Positions 55,690 through 64,000 of a stretch of DNA of 64,000 nucleotides are shown in pieces (position 1 is the stretch's first letter; every line of letters starts with the position of its first letter). This DNA comes from Ligula intestinalis. Its lineage: Eukaryota > Platyhelminthes > Cestoda > Diphyllobothriidea > Diphyllobothriidae. Made by a program: the position numbers and the translations under genes. The stretch covers positions 77,372,947 through 77,436,946 of the forward strand of contig JAYGXS010000001.1 of NCBI GenBank assembly GCA_036362985.1, in the 5' to 3' direction. Under the pieces are notes generated by a model. It saw only the letters and a list, made by a program, of their open reading frames with translations, ran no database searches and was not told where the DNA came from.

Positions 55690-57430
55690 GATACATAATA
55701 ACTTACATACTGCAGCTCAGCATGGGCTCCTCGAAAAAAGATTTTGTGCCACTTTCCAGCTCTCTTTCTTTGATTATGTGCTTCAATCTAGAGACGGTGG
55801 TCTTGCCCTATTTTAATTTCACTAAGGCCTTTGATCGTGTTGACCATAATCTCCACCTTCTGAAACTCTTCTTTCGGCATAGGTAACAAACGTCTGAATT
55901 TAAGAGCTTCCTATTTGGATGCTCGTACACAACGAGTAAAAAATTTCCAACGTCATCTTCAACCTCACATATGCGAGGAGTGGACTTATTCAGGGTAGCG
56001 TAGATGGACTGCGCTTATTTTGCCTTTTTGTCAGCGATGTTTCTGACTGCTTTCAGTCTGGTAGACCCTGTATGTAGGCTGAAGATTTAAAAGTCACCTT
56101 TTACTATAAACTGGCAGATCGCAAAATCGCGCTTGAGCTCATAATAAAGCATATTCAGGCCTTTGCCCAGTGATGCTGCACATAACGCCTCTCCCTGTCT
56201 TGGCACAAATGTTCCATTATGGTTGTTGGCGCCGATTATCAGCCTGAACTATGCACAGACGGTCACGGACTACATTTTCCAGGAGTTATTAAGGATCTGG
56301 GCATATTCGATTCTAATATTCTCAATCTATCAGGGCACTTTGCACCGACGGTCTCGAAAGCAGGCCAAAATACCGCATTTTTTTCAGAAAGGTTTAGACT
56401 GTCAAGGTTAGAATTAGTCCTTATAATATGCACATGAGACCTAGTCTTGAGTACTGCTCACCCCTATTTAGCCTTCTGTGCGCTAGTGAACGGAAGAAAA
56501 TAGAATCAGTCCAGCACTTCTTCACTAAAAGGATTTCCTCTTCAGAACACCGTAACTTATCGTATCATCAACGTTGTGAATTTATTAACCTCGATCCCTT
56601 GTGGCTTCACAGATTACAGAAGGAACTATTTTTACTGTTTAAACTTTAAACGGCCGTACCTTTAATGCTCTCAGTAGCATAAGGCACCTAGACCACTCGC
56701 GGCGCGCCAGTCATCTAGATGTCTCTTTATTTCTTCCCATGGCACGCACAGTTAGATAACGTAATTTTTTTCAGTAAAAGCCATAGCAATCTGATATTAA
56801 GCTGCCCAGGAGTATTAAAACTAAGTAAAACTATCCTTTATTTAAGAGAGCTATCACTAGTTTTCTACAGCCAGAACAGCTTTCAGCCACGTTGGATGCT
56901 GACTCGGTGGGATCTCTCTGTCACTCAAATTGCGTTCGTTGACTTTGAACCCTGCCAGGCCTCATGCTGGGGATAATGGTGCTGACTCTGCGGCCCCAAA
57001 TCGATTAACTCTTCAGCCATCAGTGAGCAACTTTTCGCTGACAAACATTCAGTTGGTGCAGAATCTCGAAATAATCCCACTCAAGGAAGACTGAGCACAC
57101 AGCTCTCGTGTGTCAACCCTCCCCACCCTGAACAAAAGTCCCCCAACGATCAGAGTTTTCTTGTCTGCTAAACCGTCAAATCGATCTACAACGGCACATA
57201 TCGTACCTTTGAAGTCGGATTTTTTTCACTTGAACCAAACGTCTCATTTCGCCAACTATTGACCAAGCAAAAAACTAAAACAAAAAATACTAACTGCAAA
57301 AGTGGGAGTTTGTTTTAGACCTTTTCCTGTCCTAGAGGTTTTGGAGGGCGCCCAAGAGGTTGCTTAAAAATTGATCCAATTTTTAAAATTGCCTGTTAAC
57401 TGGCAAAAAATAAATGAAATTAATATGCGC
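55690..57430 (+). mobile_element. Decayed 3' half of a family B non-LTR element
   Basis: It parallels 15755-17452. RT pieces (LISLRPLIVLTI as a frame-shifted TKAFDRVDH, YLDARTQRVK, then LVLAQMFHYGCWR) are followed by an intact-looking stretch at 56428-56649 (MRPSLEYCSPLFSLLCASERKK). The 3' UTR contains GGCGCCCAAGAGGT and the terminal hairpin TTGCC-TGTTAACT-GGCAA (57389-57406), then AAAAAATAAATGAAAT. Multiple stops and frameshifts make it much older than the copy at 11850-17452. Confidence 0.8.
57389..57406 (+). other. Terminal 3' hairpin of the decayed family B copy
   Basis: A perfect 5-bp stem, TTGCC with GGCAA, around TGTTAACT, followed by an A-rich tail. The younger copy has a weaker form at 17409-17426. 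Confidence 0.55.
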
Positions 57431-57449
57431 GAAGAATCGAGATCCAGGC

Positions 57450-57560
57450 ACCATATCGTGTGCATCATCTCCCGAAGAGGAAAAAGAAAGGGGGACAATT
57501 TCATGCAACAAAGTCTATTTTGCCTGACGTTTCAAAAGCACACTCGCCCCCCCCATCGTC
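57450..57560 (-). repeat. Penelope 3' tail remnant (minus)
   Basis: On the minus strand it carries TTTTGAAACGTCAGGCAAAATAGAC, a GGGGGACAATTTC-like stretch complement and a TTCTTCTT-poor remnant of the microsatellite. It faces the plus-strand Penelope fragment that starts at about 57725, so two tails are in inverted orientation. Confidence 0.5.
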
Positions 57561-57724
57561 AGAGTACAGTGCTTAATCTTCCGTGAGCCTTGAACAAATC
57601 CACCTTGCCACGAGTCATGTGTTATATCAGTGCTCACCGCACGTGCGTTCGCCTGCCCGGTGGCCGCTGGTTGGTTGCGTCATAATATACTTTGGTCCAC
57701 GAAATAGCTTCTCCTCCTTCTTCC

Positions 57725-58165
57725 CCAGCAGGCGCTCTGGACAAGGCTCGGATCAGTTCGGATAGGGCCAATGGAGCAAACAAACACGCAGAACTGAAAG
57801 CCTATGCTCACAGAAAACAGGGGTGGCGGTCAAATGTCACGTGGCCAACATCAAACACTGCCTCATCAATGCATTCGCGAACCAGAGAACAACTCAGGCA
57901 AATAGCAATGAACGATCAGTCTGTCGACTGAGGTAATGGATGCAAACATGCACACTGACTTGCCTAAACATCTGCTGACCCCAAAGGAGATAAAGGTCAC
58001 GCAAGCCTGCCAAAGACCAACCTCCAGGAGATCCAATGTAGTCAGCAAAGAATGGACAGATTAGAGTTGGCGGGTCCAGTAGGGTATAATACAAGGCAGG
58101 TGGCAAGGTGGGCTAACTGAAGACCACCGGATGCAGCAACTACAATACCCAGAAGATCAGTCAGT
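57725..58165 (+). mobile_element. Penelope-like C-terminal tail fragment (plus)
   Basis: CAGGCGCTCTGGACAAGGCTCGGATCAG...GGGCCAATGGAGC and AAGCCTATGCTCACAGAAAA match 52209-52290. CAAACACTGCCTCATCAATGCATTCG matches 52330 onward. CCAACCTCCAGGAGATCCAATGTAGTCAGC matches the tail on the minus strand at 45640-45690. Frames are broken; only the region after GIY-YIG is present. Confidence 0.75.
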
Positions 58166-58724
58166 ATCAGTATCAGTATATTGAGGGTATGTAGGAAAAA
58201 TTCCTTTGAGTGCCCTATTTGAACATATGTGCAGTGGTAGCAAAAAAATTGTTGCTTAGACTGTTGGCGAGGCCAGTTGTCCTGTGTCATAGGATGAAAA
58301 TAGGAGCAGACAGTGAAAAAACTCCTCAGGAATTTTTAGAAGAAAAACTGTCACACTTGTGGGGGTAATGCGTGGGATTTAGGAGAAAAAAGGGGGTTCC
58401 CACTGGGGGGGGGGCATTGAAAAGGTTCCCAGGATCATCACCGTGTGGAAGCCACGTCCTGATTCTTCCTTGCTGATTGCAGAGTCCGCCAACGGAACTG
58501 GAAGCACAGAGGCATCCGTCCAGATCGTCGACAGTCCGCTTTGGGTCGAACCAAGGGTGAGTGTTTAGGCCGTCAGGTCTGGCTGATAAGATCGCCAGCG
58601 GGTAATCACGGTACACAGATAGCCAAGTAGGGTAGACCGCGGAGACCTTCGCATGAGGCTATGCGTGGGAAGGCGTTATAAACAGCTAACGTGAATGAAT
58701 ATAAAAACTAATACTACTGAAAAA
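58166..58724. other. Unassigned stretch, possibly 3' UTR of the next element
   Basis: It contains a short (CAGTAT)n run at 58160-58185 and a G run at 58405-58413. A 96-codon minus-strand frame (58616-58326) has no motif I know. It could be part of the downstream minus-strand non-LTR 3' UTR, but the A/T-rich tail at about 58725-58740 suggests that element ends before it. Confidence 0.4.
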
Positions 58725-61130
58725 TTGGAAGTAGTATTATTATTGCAAATTGTCTGCTACGATCCATCGTGCACTGCTGTATCGATCCAGTTTTCGCTTA
58801 AAACCCTCTAGCGATTCCGACATAACAACGTCCTGAGGAAGCGCCTTCCACGCTCCGACCACCCTTTTTGAAAAGAAGTGTTTCCGAGCGTCCAGCCTGG
58901 CCCCTGTCACCTTTAATTTTAGAGGATGACCCCTCAGATTTGTGGTCGTTGCTAATTCGAAAAAATCCCCTGATATAGGACAGCAGTCTTGAAGACGTAA
59001 TACGCGGAATGCTAGTATCAGGTCCCTCCGAAGCTGCCTGTAGCGCAAAGGGAAGAGGTTGAGATTCGACAGCCGTGTTTCATAAGGCTGCGAGCCCTGC
59101 CCCATAACAAGTTTGGTTGCGCGCCGTTGTACCTTTTCCAGGATGTTGATGTCTTTCCTGGCCCAGGGTCTCCAAGCTTGGATAGCGGATTCTAGGTGCG
59201 GTCGTACGAAGGTTCCGAAGACTTTTTTGAAGCACTCTTCATTGAAGGTAGAAAAAGCTCGGTTGACGAGGTATAGGATCGACATCGCGGAATTGGCTAC
59301 CTTTGTGCAATGCAGGGAGGGTTTAAGCGAGGGCGTGATCCAGACTCCCAAGTCTTTCTGGGCGTTCACTTCCTTCAATGGTGTGTCATTCATTCGGTAA
59401 GCCACGCCGTTTGAAGAACCGGATTTGCCAACTCGAATGGTGGTGTACTTGCTCTCATTGAACGGTAAGAGCCAGTCCGCCGACCATTTTTGAAGTCTAT
59501 TTAAATTTTCTGTAAGTGCACTTCATCAGCCGCAGTTCAAATTACGCTCCAAAGTTTTATATAATCGGCAAACATGACAATGCCGCAATCCAGTTCGCGG
59601 ACACAGTCGTTGATGTAGATAACAAACAAGATAGGGCCGAGAACGGAGCCTTAGGGAACACCACTCTCAACCTCAACCTTGGCTGACTGTTTGTCGCTGA
59701 TGTGGACAGTTTGCGAGTGACCGATTAGGAAGCTTTTTATCCACGTGAGGAGCCTACCCCTTACTCCTATGCGGCTGACTTTATAAAGGAGGTGGTGGTT
59801 CGGCACGCTATCGAAAACCTTTTTGAAGTCAATATAGACAGCATGCACTGAGTTTCCACTATCGACTGCCTCAGTCCACCGTTCTAAACAGTAGAGCATA
59901 TTTGTAACGCAGGACCTACCTCTACGAAAACCATGCTGAGCATCCGATAGCAGATGGTTTTTTTCCAGGAACTGCATAAGTTGTTGCTTGATAATTTTTT
60001 CCATGATTTTGCAACAGATTGCAGTAAGGCTGACTGGTCGGTAGTTTTTCGCTGAGACCCGGCTTCTCCCCTTGTATAGCAGTGTAATCCTCGCGGATTT
60101 CCAATCTACTGGTAGGTATCCGGTTTCGAAGGAGGTTTGGAAGAGCATAGAGAGTGGTTTGGCCAACTCATTGGCGAGCTCCTCCAAAATCTTGACTGGT
60201 ACGTTGTCGGGACTTGGTGACTTAGATTCTTTTAAGCTTAAGTGTTCCTTAAGAACAACAGCCTCGGGGAATTGTCAGTCTCAACTATTGTATCCGCTTC
60301 GGTGTGGTCGGTGGGGTGATCGTATGCCGTTTCCTTTGTGGAGACTGATCGGAAAAATTTCGAAAGATGATCAGCCTTTGCTTCGTCATCTATCAAGTCT
60401 CTTCCCTCAGCGGTCCTCAGCAGGGGTATCGGATCCTTGTTTTTGGTACTCTGCCTGAGGTAACTGTAAAACAGTTTGGGGTTCACTGTGGCCCGGTTTA
60501 GCAAGTCTGCTTCGAAAGCCCGTCTTTTTTTTGAGAATAAGACCCTTGACCCGGTTTCTCTGAGTTTTGTAGGCACTGACAGATGCAGGAGTCCTGTCTG
60601 CTAGCATTTTTTCCACAGCTTCCGCTTTTTGTTCACTTCTATTTTTAAGGCCTGCGTAAGCCATCGCGGTCTAGTGTTCACTTTTTTTCGCGAAATGGGA
60701 CAGTGGTTGTCGATGAGTCTGTGCAGTGTGTTCCGGAATGCTTCCCAGTCAGCAGTTATGTTTCCAGAAAATAGAGGTTCCCAATCGGCGCGCATGAGTT
60801 CGGTCTTCATTCGATCGAAATCGCCTCGCCAAATATTTCGTCTGGTTGTTGAGGGTCTCTCCGGTATTGAGAATAACGAGTACTCCCATAGCAGTACAAC
60901 ATGGTCGCCTTTATCTAGTGGTGGGACGCATTACACTTCGTCGAGGCTGTCCTGCGATTTCATGAGAACGAGGTCCAGACAGTTGGACTGTTGGCCATCG
61001 CGCATCCTTGTCGGAAAAGTGACGTGTTGCGTGAGAAATAACTTCAAAGTCATGCTCAGAAGGCAGCTGTCGAAGGTTAGATCGGAGCTATATGCGCAGG
61101 CCGTACCCCAGTCAGGGTACGTGCAGTAAT
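58725..61130 (-). mobile_element. 5'-truncated CR1-like non-LTR element (family C)
   Basis: On the minus strand it begins within the endonuclease C-terminus (LDKGDHVVLLWEY near 60920). It continues through the pre-RT linker (WEAFRNTLHRLIDNHCP, KLFYSYLRQSTKNKDPIP), RT and C-terminal region, and ends near 58725 in an AATAATACT-like tail. It has frameshifts near 60600 and 60230 and a stop after RT motif B. Related sequence occurs at 53280-55625. Confidence 0.82.
58740..60187 (-). pseudogene. RT and C-terminal domain of family C ORF2
   Basis: The frame 60187-59651 holds LYKGRSRVSAKNYRPVSLT, DAQHGFRRGRSCVTN, motif A (AVYIDFKKVFDSVPNHHLL) and the start of motif B (VESGVP), then a stop. GSVLGPILFVIYINDCV follows, and the catalytic box reads FADY instead of FADD. 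The frame 59405-58740 encodes the C-terminal region (DLGVWITPSLKPSLHC, VRPHLESAIQAWRPW, LEKVQRRATKLV, FFSKRVVGAWKALP). RT loss is due to the FADY change and the stop. Confidence 0.83.
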
Positions 61131-61334
61131 TTTTTCCAGTCAGTATATTTGGAGTAAATGACCAAAGCCCTTAAAAATCCATTGAAACGGGACAAGAATG
61201 CATAAATTTTAGTGAAATATGCGAAAATTGTTATAGGTCGCTTTTGTTGTGAAAAAGTGCATGGAAATATCTGGGAACCATAAATTGTTGAGAAGGTAAG
61301 GCGTTCATGGAATTGCAGCCAAATGCAAAAAAGG
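61131..61334. other. Short spacer
   Basis: Nothing recognised between the truncated non-LTR element and the Penelope tails. Confidence 0.4.
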
Positions 61335-61470
61335 TTCTGAAACGTGAGTGAATACAATTTGGCCAAAGAACCCACCCCTCTTCTTATTCTTCTGCTTCAT
61401 AATCTTCTTCTTTTTTGGGAATCGGTGACTGCGATGACATATCTGTACCCCAGCAACCATTATTTAGACT
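61335..61470 (+). repeat. Penelope 3' tail remnant (plus) with CTT-rich run
   Basis: TTCTGAAACGTGAGTGAATACAATTTGG..AAAGAACCCACCCC then a CTTCTT-rich run matches the tail at 41743-41890. It faces the minus-strand tail at 61590. Confidence 0.65.
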
Positions 61471-61589
61471 TGTCATACCTTGGATGTATTCAAAAACAGC
61501 TGAACCATAGCATTTTCATACTTTTAACTAGAATATATGGCAAATGGCTTCAGTTTATGCTGACTGTATATAATTTCAAATCACGTTCA

Positions 61590-62590
61590 CCATCTCCTGA
61601 AGAAGAAGAAGAAGAAGAAGAAGAAGAAAAAGAGGGGACGGGTTCGGGGACCAAATTATTTTTGAACTGACGTTTCAGAACCCTTCTCACATCCACCTTC
61701 AGGGTATTGTATTTGCTGCGTCTGGTGGTCTTGGGTTAGCCGGTCTTGCCGTCTGCCTAACATTACATCCGTACTAAACGCGCGAACTCTGACCTGTTCG
61801 TTCTTTGCTGATTACATCAAATCTCCTGAAGTTTGGTTGCTGGCGGGCTTGCGTGAGATTCATCCACTTTTGGTTCAGCATACATGCAGGCATGTCAGTG
61901 TGCATGTTGGCCTCCATCACGTCAGTCGGCGGACTGATCAGTCATTGCTGTTTGTCTGAGTTGTTCTCCGTTTTGCAAGTGCATCGACGAGGCAGTGTTT
62001 GATATTGGCCAGGTGACCTCTGAACGCCACCATTATTTTCTGTGAGCACAGACTTTCGGTTCCACGTGCTCGTTTGCTCTATTGGCCCTATCCGAAATGA
62101 ACCGAGCCATATCCGGAGCGCCTACTGGGCGGGGTTCATATCTATGCCTCTGTTGATTGTGCCAGTTGCGAATCAACTTTCAAGCACTAGTCTGGCCATC
62201 TTCTCATTGGCCCTGTCAATCATCCTCTGCTTCTCAAAGTCAAAGTCATGGTTAAGCGGTTGCACGTGAACATAGACCACAGCTAACTTGTCCCTATGGT
62301 TGATTGCAAGTTAGTGCTCGTGCAACCTTGTACCTAGGTGCATGTCCATTTCACCAACATACCTCACATCGCAATGTTTGCATGGTATGCTGTCTACAAC
62401 GGCTGATTGTTCGGTTACTAGCAGCGGGTCTTTGGGCTTTACGATTTGCTGTCTGTTTGTGGAGTCTACTCTATGTGCCAATCCGGGTCCAAAAGGTTCA
62501 AGGCCTCGTGCCGTTGCCTCTGAAATGCTTTCAATGTACGGGATCGCGAGTAAGAATTTTGGGTTTCTTTCCTTGACCAATGTATCTTAG
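61590..62590 (-). mobile_element. Penelope-like element 3' part (minus): linker, GIY-YIG, tail and microsatellite
   Basis: On the minus strand, the frame 62580-62311 reads IPYIESISEATARGLEPFG, KPKDPLLVTEQSAVV and IPCKHCDVRYVGEMDMHLG (the GIY-YIG core). A stop precedes the C-terminal region at about 62270-62040 (VQPLNHDFDFEKQRMID). It continues uninterrupted through the stretch that is split by the LTR element in the 45-51 kb copy. It ends with GGTTCTGAAACGTCAGTTC and a (TTC)n run at 61600-61635. It is 5' truncated, lacking RT. Confidence 0.8.
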
Positions 62591-62639
62591 TTTTATATCA
62601 ATTCCATTGAAGTCAGCAGTTTCATGTCACCTGGTTATT

Positions 62640-63010
62640 CAGAACTAGGAGGCTGGTATACAGCGCATAGGTTATTCGTAAGCAATTATCTTATCTTAAT
62701 TTGGCATGACATTTCTTCGTTATTTCGTTTTTCTTCATTAGAAAATCCACTCTCACAGCGAGGAAGTTCGGTGGATACATGAAGTTCAGCGCCTCTGTCT
62801 CTAAGTTATAGACTTTCAGGAGGAAACATTGAGTAGCTTCCAATACTCACTTCATGAATACTCATTTCATCAGTCAGCCAGGTCTTTGTCACTGCAATTA
62901 TGTGGGATTCTGCTCATAAATTCATATAGTTGGTTGGAGGGTCTCAGACAGTCGGTATGGTTTATTTCGATACCTATGATCCTATATGAGCCCGACTGGA
63001 CACAACCTTA
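62640..63010 (-). pseudogene. Endonuclease fragment of a family C-like non-LTR element
   Basis: On the minus strand it reads CLRPSNQLYEFMS, a degenerate HNCSDKDLADEMS, then EVSIGSYQ and LETEALNFMYPPNF. The plus-strand copy at 53280-53480 has CLRPSNQLYGFKS, TETWLTDE, EVNIGSY and a matching tail. It is a short isolated fragment without RT. Confidence 0.6.
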
Positions 63011-63484
63011 ATTTCTGCTCCCAAACGTAGACTATTTGGATTCTGATACCATTTCGCCAGTACTGTTTTGGATATTATCGCTTCAATTGTATGTGCAAAA
63101 GTACTTTCTGCAACTCTTGAAATTTGTTATTGTGTCGTACTTCATCAGAAAACGGAATCAAATTGGAATTTGTTCTTCACGTCATTGAACTGGATTTGCA
63201 GCCTACAACCAAAGCAAGTGAAAACAGCCTGAAAAAACCACCAGTGACAAGATCAGCAGTTATTCAGGACCTCGAAGAGCTACAAACGGCTGAGTCGTTC
63301 CTGAATATCCTGCATATTGTTTATACACATTTGAAAGTGCTTCTAAGTAATTAAGCGTATTGTTTACTCAGTCTGCTAGAAATATTTGCAATACTTTACA
63401 CCATCAGAAGATTTTCGTTATTTTGAATACCAGTCAACATACTACGTCATAGTCGCATTTCGAATTTAGTCGTTTCGTTTGCAA
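63011..63484. other. Unassigned stretch with one small open frame
   Basis: A 76-codon frame at 63124-63354 (plus) begins MLLCRTSSENG and has no motif I recognise. It could be a short exon or chance. Confidence 0.35.
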
Positions 63485-64000
63485 ATGGAAGTAGCAAATA
63501 TTACCTTCGATAATTCTACTAAACTGTCAACGGGGCCAGGAATCCAACCGCGGACGCCTCGGGTGGAAGTAGAACGGCTAGACGATGGGGCTATAGAAGA
63601 GTACAGCAGTGAGGATCAAATTAGATTATCAACTACAAAATAGCGGTCTCGAAGTTTACTGAAAAGTCCTCCCGGCAGACGGACGAAAAGTCTCAGAAGT
63701 TTAAGAGGTGCAACTTATTAAGATGAGGCTTGCACATCCTGTCTTACGCTTCTGCACAAATTTGCAGACCACGATAAGGAGCTCCATGATCTGAAAATGG
63801 AGATGGAGGAATTGAAAATATCTCTTCGCTTCCTCCTTAAAAAGGACAACATTATCGTACCTGAAGTTGAGAATAGCCAGCAGAGAAGAGTATTTGCAGA
63901 ATCTCGGGGCGGAACATCCACTGAGAAAGATGAACAGACACCGGCAAACCAAGCGGCGAAATTGGTAGCTTCCACCTCAAATCCTCTTGATACTGCGCGA
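63485..64000 (+). pseudogene. ORF1-like coiled-coil frame with two in-frame stops, cut by the window end
   Basis: The ATG at 63485 opens a frame that continues past a TAG (about 63641) and a TAA (63719-63721) to the window end without a frameshift. After the second stop it reads CLTLLHKFADHDKELHDLKM and EEL, a charged helix with heptad spacing. This is like the ORF1 coiled coil of family B (DFILRQEFSEMKQELYHEL). The remainder is Ser/Thr/Glu-rich. I infer ORF1 of a non-LTR element whose ORF2 lies beyond the window; no diagnostic domain is visible. Confidence 0.5.

Noticed and set aside
58405..58413. G run near 58408 as a G-quadruplex or switch site
   Set aside because: A single homopolymer run without further G tracts nearby.
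1..64000. CRISPR arrays, toxin-antitoxin pairs, operons or phage genes
   Set aside because: Nothing in the window resembles prokaryotic organisation. Introns, poly(A) signals and animal-type retroelements show eukaryotic chromosomal DNA.

Overview
The window looks like a repeat-dense chromosome segment of a parasitic flatworm. The evidence is CR1/Jockey-like non-LTR elements, a CsRn1-type Ty3/gypsy element, many Penelope-like elements (PLEs) with GIY-YIG domains, and a conserved animal gene whose 5' introns are only 32-46 bp. I favour a large-genome (diphyllobothriid-like) tapeworm over a fluke, but that is inference. There is no sign of bacterial, phage or CRISPR material. One 100-N scaffold gap lies at 37917-38016.

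The only well-supported cellular gene is ST13/Hip (Hsc70-interacting protein) at 22513-24647 (+), in ten exons coding for 385 residues. Nearly everything else that can be read is transposable-element debris, and most of it is nested.

Region 1 (1-922) is the 3' end of a non-LTR element (family A). Region 2 (3322-19695) is one degenerate Ty3/gypsy element split by three non-LTR insertions: a 5-kb family A copy on the minus strand (5285-10314), a 5.6-kb family B copy on the plus strand (11850-17452), and a 3'-end fragment (18316-19031). Its downstream LTR runs on into a second gag start. Region 3 (19905-20130) is a degenerate CCCTAA-type interstitial telomere-like array, followed by an internally deleted family A copy (20575-21095). 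Region 4 is ST13 and a 3.3-kb flank with nothing recognisable. Region 5 (28 to 39 kb) holds PLE fragments, a family of roughly 0.45-kb LTRs (mostly solo), a candidate hammerhead-like ribozyme, and a 62-bp inverted repeat beside the gap. Region 6 (45.4 to 52.4 kb) is a stack of insertions: a PLE carries a compact non-autonomous LTR element, which carries a second PLE with a perfect 7-bp target duplication and a second compact LTR element, which in turn carries a 417-bp insert. The PLE ends in a 664-bp inverted copy of itself. Region 7 (53 to 64 kb) contains decayed non-LTR copies, more PLE tails, and an ORF1-like coding region with two stops that runs off the window end.

No autonomous element looks fully intact. 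The best preserved are the family B ORF2 (one frame of 1028 codons with four in-frame stops) and the 432-residue open PLE frame at 46544-47842, which lacks RT motif A. Family letters A, B and C are my own labels, and all element boundaries come from reading by eye.
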